This document shows, in pieces, positions 11,313 to 20,872 of a stretch of 64,000 bases of DNA. The translations under genes and the position numbers were made by a program. The notes under the pieces were generated by a model. The model did not search any database. It was not told the origin of the DNA and saw nothing but the letters and a program-made list of their open reading frames with translations. Source of the stretch: Polytrichum commune (taxonomy: Eukaryota > Streptophyta > Polytrichopsida > Polytrichales > Polytrichaceae); assembly GCA_950295325.1 (NCBI GenBank), contig OX485807.1:7901001-7965000 (forward strand), read 5' to 3'. Within the stretch, counting starts at the first letter, position 1. Every line of letters begins with the position of its first letter.

Positions 11313-11716
11313 GATGTACTAAACCAAGACACAGCACACCATGGGTGGTAGACATGCCTGCAGCTACACACTATAATGTCATTGTAAGAAAATGCGGAAC
11401 CACACAAAACGCAGTTTGTTACTTTTAGGAAATCACTATCAAGTTGCTCAATCCCCTGTGAGTTGCACATGGGGTGGGGGTGCAATGCCAATCCAGGCCG
11501 TCCACTTCGCAAATTTGACAATTGCTTCGCCAGTAAGGATTGTTGACTCACGAGGAATGCCTCCCTCCGCACCAACTTGTCATGAAGAGTAGCTTGAAGG
11601 CCCTGGTCTGCAACAATGGCGTTGTACTCACCCTCTGTCCTCTTGAAAGTAGCCTCGTAGAAGTGGAAGGTCATCTGCATCTTCGACAACTCTTGCAACA
11701 GGGAACAACTCTCGAC

Positions 11717-12740
11717 CTTTCCCCGTGAGAACGGTGAGAGGTTTGGCAATCAAACTAAAGTTTTTGACAAACCTTCTATAATAATTTGCCAATCCTAGAA
11801 ATGCCCGAAGTCGTGGTACATCATTAGGTGCGGGAATTTTCTGCAAAGCATCCACCTTCGCCTGTTGCACACCAAGACCGCCAGAAACAATTATATGGCT
11901 TAAATATTGCAATTGATCATGGAAAAACTTACATTTGCCATGATGTAAACAGAGTCCCCACCGTTGTAGTCGTTCAAATACCGCTTGCAAATGTCTCACA
12001 GGATCATGTGGACTATTACTAAAGATGATAACATCATCAATATAACATCTAGCAAAGGCTAAACCAACCAATAATTGGTCCATCACCCGCTGAAATTCAG
12101 CTGGTGCATTCTTGAGACAAAATGACAAAAATTTCCAATGATAAAATTGATCCTTGTCATCTTTATCAATTCCCCAAAATACGATCTTCACCCGATCACC
12201 CAACAACAAAGGTAATTGATGATAACCAGACCTCAAATCCAGAATGCTAAAGATTCTAGCAAATCCCAGTGCATCAAACAACTCTTCTGGCATCAGCATT
12301 GGATATCGATCCGACTTGGTCTTGTGGTTGACTGGACCATAATCACCACACATCCATTTTTCCGTCCAGTTGCCAAAGATATCTTTCTTTGAAGGCATAA
12401 CCGTGGCACAAGCATACTCTCCATTGGAGAGTTCAATCAATTCTACTGCCAATAATTTTTGTCATCGAATTTGAACACCCAACCTTTCAGATGTATTAAG
12501 TCTGTACGGCCGTCTGAAAATAGGATGGTCGTCCTCGAGTTGAATACGAACAGGTTTACCTTTATATCCTTCAAGATCATGAAGACTAAAGGCAAAACAA
12601 TTACAGTAAGAGCGAATAAATGCTTGTAATTTTCGTGCTTCGGCACCAGTAAGTTTTGGTCCCACTTCAATTGGCCAATCGTCAAACTCCATGGTTTCTT
12701 TCTTCATAGAAGGATTGCCACTTGGTGCCAGCACAGCCTG
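11717..12740 (-). pseudogene. Ty3/gypsy reverse transcriptase, truncated
   Basis: The frame runs 12734-12465 (PIFRRPYRLNTSERLGVQIR), meets a single in-frame TGA at 12462-12464 and continues in the same frame to about 11717. Palm motifs are clear: FSILDLRSGYHQLPL, the catalytic YIDD at 12033-12044 with CYIDDVIIFS, and the thumb-like LRAFLGLANYYRRFVKNFS. Conservation is good apart from the stop. The RNase H and integrase that should follow are missing. Between this and the methyltransferase end (12740-13116) is a poorly conserved linker with one 79-codon open piece and no recognised domain. Confidence 0.9.
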
Positions 12741-13629
12741 TGATTGCTAGTCCGTGGAGAGAGCAACACCTTTGCCCCCATCATCTGCACTTGAATCCAA
12801 ATACGTATCTTCTCCATTATAATTAGTTTGTGTAGCTAAATAACTACCCTATATATGAAGTGTCACCAAGAAATAGAAGTGAAAACATTTTATGTGCCTC
12901 CAACTTCCTAAAATCTTGGGCCAAAACCGCAAAAACACGTTGGGCTCGAAGCTCTTCCGCAACATGTTGTTTCAAAGAAAATAATCCCTCGGTGTCATTG
13001 ACCTTCATGTGATCCTTGGATTGCGGCTCCATTGCCCCCTTACCATTGTTCTCTGCCCTCAAAGGAAGCAATTGGTCATCCATTCGTTATTGAGCAGCAA
13101 GACAAATTCCAATTATTCACACAATGCTATTAAGATCCATAGTTTGTCCCAATACGAAACGTCTCTGACCTTCCTGAAGCCCATGAGCAGCCGTGGTGCC
13201 TGTACGAAAATTTATAGCACGTTCCCGCTCATCTGCCGTAGGCTCATCATGAGTTTGGGATTTTAAATTCCAAACCATGTCTGGTCCACGAGATCGAAAT
13301 GCAAAAAACCGTGGATATGTCACAAAAGTAGGTAGTACACCTCTCAAAATTCCCACCATGTTAATTAATGCAAATGGCAAGGTGTCACCCTTGGTAACTG
13401 CCAAAGAAACACGATGATAATTTAAAATGTCATCCACCTTGCGATTCATAAGGCGGAGAATGCGGGCGATCGCCGCTGAAAGCACCTAAGGTGATACCAA
13501 ATTGGTCTAAAACCAACGAGGCCGATGCGCAAAGGATCCCAAGGATGCAGCATCCAGAAATGTTGAAGTACCCAAAATTTGGTTAATGTAGTTACCATCC
13601 TTCACCACTTTATGTCGTGTATCACCCAG

Positions 13630-15248
13630 TGTGAGCCCAAAATGGTGCCCACATGTGTTCTTAACCCTTTGAAACTATTAGAAGTTATGTTTTGATGTTT
13701 TATAATTATTCACAAAAATATTAAAAAAATGAGGCTTGAGTGAAGTTATGTTTAGACCTTAGGTTGATTAGAAGTTTAGCAGTATGAAGAAAATTCCTTA
13801 GTTAGGTGAGCATAGTGTGTGGTGAACCAAGGGTGGCTACTTGAGTTAAATGTTTGAATTATGATCTATGTTGTTGTTTTAAGAGTTGAAGGCTTAAATG
13901 ATAGGATGAGAGCCTACAAAATAGGAAATGATCAAAAGGTTTATCTTCAGCCTTGGGAATGCTCACCTACTCCCTTAAAGGCTTAAATGATAGGATGAGA
14001 GCCTACAAAGTAGGAAATGATCAAAAGGTTTATCTTGAGCCTTGGGGTGCTCACCTACTCCCTTGAAGGCTTAAAGGATAGGATGAAAGCCTACAAAGTA
14101 GAAAAAAGATCAAAAAGTTTCTCTTGAGCTTTGAGGGTGCTCATCTACTCCCTTTCACCTCACTATATAATCCTCACTCTCCTCTCTCTGTCTCTCTCTT
14201 TCCTTTGTACTCTTTGGCACCTCCACATGTTATGAGTGTGGGTGTGTGGGAAGCAAGAAAGGAGCACGTGTGTGTGCAAGGTCTCAAGGTGAAGAACCAA
14301 GATTAATTAGCCTTGAAGTTAGTTGACACTTGTTAGGAGTAGTCTTTGGTTTGAGGCATTTAGAGCTTAGCTCATTGTGTTCAACTTATAGAATTTAGAC
14401 TTATATCATTTAAATTTATAGTGTTTAGAATTATAACATTTAGAATTGTAGCAACTAGATTTATGTTAGATTTATGTTAGATTTAAAGCATTCAACCTTG
14501 TAGATTTTAAGGCGGAGGCCACTTAGGCTAGCTGTTGGTTTGAAATTGGAGGCAGTCGGCTTAGCTACTGGTTTGAAGTTGGAGGCAGTTAGGCTTAGCG
14601 GCTGGGTTGAAGAGGGAGGCTAGTTAGGCCTAGCGGCTGGGTTAAGTAGAGCCAGTTAGATTTAGCGAATGGGTTAAGGAGGAATCTAGTTCCAACTAGT
14701 TGTGCACTTCCGAGTCTAAGCTAGATCGACAAGCTAAGTTACTACTAGTTAGTGAGGATGGTTAATTAGACTAATTAGTTAGGCTAGAGGGTTAAGCTAG
14801 TTGGGTTAGGCTAGTTGGTTTAGTGGTTGCATTATGAGATGAAGTTGGGAAATATTTGTGAAGAACTTGTGGAAGAGGAGGTAATGTTTAGTTATATAAG
14901 TGTTTTCCAACACTTGTATTAAAACTTATATGCCTCATAGAATGAACACATCATAGCCTTAGCGAGGTGTCATGCACCAGTGAAAAATCGACAGCCATAA
15001 CCAAAGTTGCAAGGGGAAAATCATTGAAGGCATGCGTGGCAAAGGCAGTGGGGTGGACTCTGGAAAAAGCCAAGGATGTGTCTATGCACGAGGTTCACAC
15101 TAATAAAATGTCATGATTTGAATTAAGTTAGAAACTCATCAAGATATAACGTACATCCCATGTTACCACAAGTTGTTATGTTACACATGTGATCTCCAAA
15201 CCTATTACCCGGACTAGGACGCTTAAGGGTGGTAAGTTTGGCCTCACA
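13630..15248. mobile_element. second solo LTR (1619 bp) inserted in the methyltransferase
   Basis: It starts TGTGAGCCCAAAATGGTGCC and ends GGTAAGTTTGGCCTCACA, the same ends as the LTR at 6431-8675. It also shares the internal 3' block ACCCGGACTAGGACGC, but it is clearly diverged elsewhere. It breaks the methyltransferase frame between PLL and LGDTR. The flanking bases CCAG (13626-13629) and CCAA (15249-15252) fit a 4-5 bp target duplication with one change. Three imperfect repeats of about 90 bp lie at 13910-14140 (GGCTTAAATGATAGGATGAGAG), followed by CTATATAATCC, a good TATA-like candidate at about 14163. Confidence 0.85.
14942..15116 (+). pseudogene. remnant of the LTR small open frame
   Basis: The open frame ends VHTNKMS-stop and contains ARGKSLKACVAKAVGWTLEKA. 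It aligns with the 54-aa frame at 8382-8546. An in-frame TGA lies upstream and no ATG starts it here, so the copy looks 5'-broken. Confidence 0.4.
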
Positions 15249-15869
15249 CCAATAATGGCACATTTTCAAAAATGTACCCTGGCGGAGTTGATTGGTGGGT
15301 AAACCACCATTGTGTCAATCGCATCAAATCCGCAAACAAACTAGACCTAGGATCATCCAAACTCTGGCCAGTTCCTGCCCGTGAATAGCCTTGACAAGGC
15401 CATCCTGCAATAATTAAATCCACGTGGCCCAATCTTCTCAAATTCTCATCACTAATTACAGTGACATCGTGAGGAGTTGACAACAACATCCAAAAATGGC
15501 AGAGGCTGACAATTGTACGGGGTACCTCAACAACAATTATTGGATGTGGTGTCAGACGGCTCTGTTGGCTGCATATCCATTATCCACATGAATATATCGC
15601 CTAACTATAATCCCAGCCTCCAACACTGCCGCCAAACTTATGTCAATGCCCCCAAAGATTTCCACAAGGACAATACCTTCAGGTGGTGGTTGCCAACGAA
15701 TGGGTTGAGCAAAAGAAAATGACGATGACGTTGGAGGTGTCTCTCCAAGCCCCAAATCCGCTACAATGTGTCGACAATGGTCGGATAATTCCTTAGGAGT
15801 ACGCCATGGTGGAGGTGGATCCTTGAAATGTCGAGCAGAAATTTGTAAAGATGGCAAAATTTGTTGTTA

Positions 15870-17252
15870 TGTTGCATTACAAGAGTAGTCCAATGTTTCC
15901 TCCAACAAAACTGGAACACAAGGCAAATCCACAACTGAACCGCTACAACCAAATATTGCCTCCGCAACCGTAGTCATAGAAGTAGTTGCAAATGCTACAG
16001 GTATAAATACCTTCTTGCCATCACCAGAAGGCCATCCCGGTCTAATCCATGCCTCTTCAGTCCAATTATCCAAACCAAAGCCAAGTGGATAAAGAGCTTG
16101 CTGACCAACAAGTATATCATAGTTGGTAGCATTAGTAACAACACACTTCATTGACAAATGAATATAGGTAGGTCATGCCCCCACATTAAAAATCAAACGT
16201 AGAGGTGCCTTGGTGTAACTTGTTGCACGTTCAGTGCCCCCTACTGAAGTCACAATTGTGAATGGACAAGGATCTAAGTTTGCTAGCGTCAATCCAAGAC
16301 TGTCAGCAAATCCTTTGCCAATCATAACCGGTTGAACACCAGAATCCATCATAACTCTCAGTGGTCTAGCACGAATAGCAGGAATATCCGCGCGTGAAAC
16401 GACAAACAAATATTTATCGTTCATCAGCCATACAACTCCAAGTTGCAAATTATGCCGCTCGCAAGCAGGCCTTGCAGAAATATCTGCAAGATATGCCGCT
16501 CCCGCTGCATAATTCGAAAATGACGTGTCCACTGCTGAAATTGTTGATGGCGGAATATCAGTGTGCTTACCAAAAACAATGATTGCTGCATCCGCAAGGC
16601 TCGCTCGCAAATTGGCTAAGTCCTCCACCTCCTCAGCTACAGGTACGTCAACAATAGCTTGGGATACTTGAAGGCATGACAAATCCGCCTTACCTTCTAA
16701 CATTCTCCCAGCAAAATGGAAAACTCCAGCAAGCTTGAAATCCGGAGCCATCAACTCCGAACCCGAGAAAATTGGCATATGGAGAATTTTATATGCCAAT
16801 GTCTGCGTAACATCCTTCGAGATGGAATCCCCATCTCTCAAAGGTACAGGGTTTTTAACCCCAACAACAGTGGTGCCTCCCAATCCAAATGAGAGAGATA
16901 AACGTGCTTGACCAACTTGATCCGCTGGTCCGGCATGGCGAGGATGTGACACCTCGTTGCTACCACCACTTGTAGAAGCCACCGCATCTGCCAATGTTTG
17001 TGATCGAGTAGAAGCCGCAGCCACCACCTCTCCAGACGCCCCAAACATATACATGTCCGAACCCGAGGTGCCACGACCTGCATGCGGCTCAGAAATTTGA
17101 GCAAAAGATACAGAAGATTTGAGTTTTTGCTCAAGCTCTGCCACCTTAGCCTCAAGACTCTGCTCCCTTGGAGATTTGCCAGTGACATTAACTGGCAGGC
17201 CGCATCTCATGATGAAGTTGGAAACAACGATCCACGTCGTGATTAGTGCCAC
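15870..17252 (-). pseudogene. retrotransposon aspartic protease region
   Basis: A 359-codon frame (17252-16173) ends with the retropepsin-like segment RVMMDSGVQPVMIG (catalytic Asp at about 16346; DSG is the usual retroviral triad form). A second frame (16157-15867) continues with NYDILVGQQALYPLGF, which matches the C-terminal part of gypsy proteases (ILG/LLG-type flap and helix). A stop and frameshift at about 16170 separate them. The N-terminal 250 residues are a linker between gag and protease without a recognised domain. Confidence 0.7.
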
Positions 17253-18420
17253 TACAATGGTTACATTTCAATTGTCTCTTCTTAGAATTGTCCCCTGTCT
17301 TTACTAGTTCTATCTTTTGTTTTAATTTTCCCAAAGGCTGGGTTTTCTTCTTCTTAGGACAATTGGGATCATTCTTCGAATGACCAGCTTCTCCACAACC
17401 CCAACAATGCAAAATATTTTGTTCCTTAACGGGTTGAGTCTCAGCTAAACTACTAATAGCTGTGACAATTCTTTTTGATTTCGTACTCTCTGTCATTCAG
17501 GATACCATGTCTGTGGCATCGTGTTGACAGAGAACCCGATCACATCTCTCAACCACGGCAAACGCTTGTGCAAGCGTAGCTCTGCCTTCGTAGTCGAGGA
17601 TAATCCGAGGTGATGCCAAATCAAATAACCGCTTGTCAATCTTAGACAAAAAGATTTTGACAAGCTGACTCTCAACAAAAACACCTCCCGACTCAACAGC
17701 AAATCGTGCGAGTCGCGTATACATGGTCCGTGGAGTGTCATCCTTCTCTCGGCAGAAATCCTGAATGCGCTGCATCTGGTCTCGCCGAATTCCACCATAC
17801 TCCACCTCCAAATGTGCGACAAATTCAGCAAGGGGATTAAATGGAGGTGGTGGACCAACAGCCGTCAATATTGCCTATGTAGCACATGCCATCCGTGAAA
17901 GGGTAGCCGTGCTACTGCCAGCCACTATTGGCCCAAGTGGCAGTTCTTTGTCTTTTGACTCCTCCAATGGTTCCTCCTCCTTTAAGGTGGGTGGAGCTAA
18001 GGTGGCAACCGCCCCATCTTTAAGGGCTGAAATAAGCTCAACCCGGGCCTCCCAATACTGCTCTACCTCTCGAAGTTGTCGCTGATGACCCTCTGTCCAG
18101 CGTTCATAAGTTTGGAGTGCCTCATACTCCAAATGCTGAGGCAGGAGTTCAAAGGCATACCAATCATTGAAATTGGAAGACCTTTGACATTTCTCTTTAA
18201 TCCAGGTACGAAACCGGAGTTTCCAATCGGGCAAGGAAATGCCCCCAGCTCGACCTGAAAACCGATCATGCACTAAACCGTGGTGATCGTCCTCCATTTC
18301 GTCGAACGTGCCGACACTCCAAATCCGAAGCCTACTAGTAGTGTCCAACGCCGAAATAGGCTCAAAAGCCTCGTTGGTATCTACCTCTGGCTCAAGATTT
18401 GTGGTATGCACGTCCTCCAA
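17188..18420 (-). pseudogene. retrotransposon gag with two zinc knuckles
   Basis: Three open pieces (18420-17875, 17868-17497, 17496-17188) make up gag, interrupted by stops and a frame change. The middle piece resembles a gypsy capsid region (PFNPLAEF, then RIQDFCREKDDTPRTMYTRL). The last piece has two CCHC zinc knuckles, CWGCGEAGHSKNDPNC at about 17406 and CNHCSGTNHDVDRC at about 17265, separated by a Lys-rich stretch. Gag would package element RNA in the cytoplasm. No ATG fits the first piece, which opens at a TTG codon. Confidence 0.75.
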
Positions 18421-18470
18421 GTAATTTGGTGATGGAGATCGATCATATCAGCTCCTAGTTTGCACCATAA

Positions 18471-19400
18471 AATAATCACTTGAGTACCTGCAACTATCTA
18501 CAAGGTAATGGCAACCTGCACCTGTTGCGGGCTATCTAAATGGCAATCCCTTGCCAAATGCCAAGTGTTTATTTATGCCCCTAGAATTCCAAAATTGTGC
18601 AAAGGTTTCGAGGTTGGTAATTAAAATTTTAAAAATCAGCGTTGAAAATGCTAATTTCCAAGGTGATTATGGACTCCAATCAACAAACTAATTGCACCAA
18701 TGGACTTCTAGGAAGATTTCACACAAATTAGGCTCAAATTTCACTCCGTTCGGAGTTAATTTGCTCCCAAAAACAAAAATCAGCATTGAAATTAATAATT
18801 TCAGCAATGATTTCGAATTCCAATCAACAATCCAATTACACCATTGGACTCCTTGGCAAATTTCACACAAGATAGGCTCAAATTTCACTCCAATCGGAGC
18901 TAGTATGCCCCCAAATTTGAACCTCAAAGTTTGTGAGAATTAAATGCCAAGTTTGAAAGGTGAAAGTAAAAATGTAAAAATAAAAATAAAACTATAAATA
19001 AATAAAAAGAAAAGAAGAAGGGGAAGGCTTACCTGGCCTGGCTGGCGCCCGCCCGGCCCGGCCCGGCCTGCGACCGCCCGTCCCAGCACCCCACATAGAA
19101 GTACCCCTCCATAAAAGGGTGACATCACTTTTTTTTTGGACGATGTCACCCTTTTCTCACCCATTTAAAAAACGGACTGGGACCGGCACATGGAACTTGG
19201 CCCTAAGTGGTTTCCGTAGGTTTAAAGTGCTCATCCCTTGTAAATACCAAGCGGAAAATCTTCCCAATAGTGACATCCCAGTGACACAACAATTTGGTTT
19301 TTCTCTCCAAATTCATCCTACCTATTCTTTGGAAAGATATAATTCAAGGCACTTACCGAACTTGTTAAGAAAATTACTCAGCAAAGAAAGAAAGAATTAA
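18471..19400. repeat. tandem-repeated region, possible 5' LTR of the gypsy element
   Basis: A roughly 150-bp unit repeats imperfectly at 18670-18930 (CCAATCAACAA, then CACCAATGGACT, then GGCTCAAATTTCACTCC). It sits exactly where the 5' LTR of the minus-strand element should be, but I could not fix TG/CA ends or a primer-binding site. A GC-rich stretch is at 19030-19085. A hairpin at 19111-19155 has arms AAAAGGGTGACATC and GATGTCACCCTTTT. Confidence 0.4.
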
Positions 19401-19670
19401 GGGTGAGTTTCATGTAGGTTGCTCGTCCACTAGATTCTAGAAAATAATGGGTTGGAGGTGTTCACATGTGGTCAAGCACAAGCCACCATCCAACCACATT
19501 CTGGTAGGCCGCCAAAATGTGCGGGGCCATGAACACATGCCACTAGACTTCCATGCGTCCCACTAAAGAACCTTTAACCTACAAGTGTCAGTTACCAAAG
19601 GACTGATGACCCATTTTAGAAGGAGGAGGAGGTTAGTAGGTGAACCCAAATTTAAGAAGATGGAAGTAGC

Positions 19671-20010
19671 TATACTAAATATGATATTTAGTGTCACCGA
19701 TTCTAATTGTCTTGCTCAATACTAATTATAAACCACGGTATAATGTCACCAACACTAAATGTGAACCCAACATTATTTGTCATTTCCTATAATTTTATAG
19801 ATTTATAGTGTTGCAGTTACTGTCACTGACCAAGCGATTTTTCATCTCAATTTCAATCATCCATGACAATATTTCAACATAAGTCGTTGACAAGAAGGTA
19901 GGGTTTTGGCCGACGGATGAACTCTTCCATCATCCATGACGTTCACTTATTCGTGAGAAGTGTCATTCAAAAAGTTACTGTTGTGACATTAAATATCATA
20001 TTTAGTGTAG
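19671..20010 (-). mobile_element. family-A MITE
   Basis: About 340 bp with terminal inverted repeats around ACTAAATATGATATTTAGT, each end itself palindromic. The inside (for example GATGAACTC, CATCCATGAC, AGGGTTTTGGCC) is the reverse complement of copies at 28949, 47083 and 50977. No coding capacity. Confidence 0.8.
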
Positions 20011-20872
20011 TTGGCACATATGAACCCTACCCCACCAGATTCCTGGATTACATGGAAACTCACCCTAAGTTAGTTGCAGCAGAGGTGTAGATTTTGACAA
20101 AGCAAATGCTGCACTTGCGGGAAAGAGCAAACAATTGTGAATGATGATGTGGCGTGAGATATTGAATTCAAAGCCTTTACCCATGGCCCGACATGGGCTT
20201 TTTCCTCGATAGGTACAAAAGCCATGCATGACTGGTCACTGTCCTTGTGCTCGCTCTCTGGGGCACACAATGTTTCCAGCATCACTTTTCGTGTATTCTG
20301 CCCTTGCACATGGAAGCTAGTGGTTCATTGACCTAGTCAAAGGAGGCTGACAATTTCTTCTGCACACCCTTGAACATTACTTGGATTCTGAAATCTTGCA
20401 ATTCACTTATGCTCACTAATCATGCTTTAGGTAGAAATTCATGATTACCTGTATGAAGTACTAATACTGAACTCGATTTCCGATACTCAGGCCCGTCCAG
20501 AATGTCAAGAGATTCACGCACACCTTTACCAGAGTAATGTTGAGAAACCGTATTTCTCCTTTTCTGATAAATTTCTACAAGCTCTATAGTAGCTATTCTT
20601 TCGAGAAGGTTGTGTTGATGCAAAACACAATATGGACCTAACCAGAATACCATCTTACAGGAAAATACACTTGAGGGGTTCCAGGATTCATCGCAATTGA
20701 TTATCTCCCAGCAGCTATAGATGAAGAATGCCTTTAGTCATTGATGAATGATACAACAAGACATTTTTGTGCCTGACTGCCTTTTGACTATCCCTTGCCC
20801 TCCATTCTGAGTAGATTCGACTCACAGGAAAAAGGTCGAAGGGACGGATGAGTGTTTGAATCCTAAATAGTA
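20011..20872. other. intergenic, nothing recognised
   Basis: This is the region 3' of the RlmN-like gene. I see no gene, RNA or clear repeat. Open frames of 77-79 codons here have no recognisable features. Confidence 0.4.

Larger units (their letters stand above)
9019..11717 (-). pseudogene. fragment of an unknown multi-exon gene with a RING-like finger
   Basis: Four coding blocks read in order on the minus strand: about 11717-11340, 10454-10322, 9770-9442 and 9333-9019. The last three join in frame through AG/GT sites. The first block carries CVLCGSAF and then VCSCRHVYHPWC, a Cys/His spacing like the first part of a RING or PHD finger, but the final Cys pair is not visible. The third block has a duplicated 66-bp unit encoding TYSLGETSQAQVPP twice. 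The last block is acidic with a short coiled-coil-like stretch (DDEVAKLKATIAELTKQQ). No start codon is found: at about 11717 the frame changes abruptly into retrotransposon reverse transcriptase. It may be a cellular gene or transposon gene cut by the retroelement. I cannot name it. Confidence 0.4.
13117..15857 (-). pseudogene. C5 cytosine DNA methyltransferase, frameshifted and split by an LTR
   Basis: Motif I is VEIFGGIDISLAAVLEAG (about 15620-15665), followed by an acidic strand end (YIHVDN). Motif IV with the catalytic Cys is AGWPCQGYSRAG (PCQ at 15391-15399). Motif VI is FENV (ENV at 15259-15267). After the solo LTR the frame resumes as LGDTRHK, then HRPRWF followed by an in-frame stop (13507-13509), then a C-terminal part with LPTFVTYP and EPTADERERA (about 13216-13245) and VLGQTMDLN. 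Motif spacing resembles the DNMT3-like group more than MET1 or CMT, and no N-terminal chromatin domains are seen. A frameshift lies near 15500. An active relative would methylate cytosines, perhaps the element's own DNA. This copy cannot. Confidence 0.85.
11717..18470 (-). mobile_element. degenerate Ty3/gypsy retrotransposon encoding a C5 DNA methyltransferase
   Basis: Reading right to left the order is gag (18420-17188), protease (to about 15870), C5 cytosine methyltransferase (15857-13117, split by a solo LTR) and reverse transcriptase (12740-11717). RNase H and integrase are absent, because the element stops abruptly just after the reverse transcriptase palm (KPLTVLTGKG). Frameshifts and stops separate most domains, so this copy is dead. 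The methyltransferase lies between protease and reverse transcriptase, in a place where standard gypsy elements have nothing. Retrotransposon-borne cytosine methyltransferases have been reported, to my recollection, in the charophyte Klebsormidium and in dinoflagellates. Flanking LTRs were not identified with confidence. Confidence 0.85.

Noticed and set aside
18420-18490. Primer-binding site for the gypsy element
   Set aside because: TGGTGCAAACTAGGAGCTGATATGA on the minus strand (given here as GGAGCTGATATGA in short) is only loosely like known tRNA-complementary sites, so it is not called.
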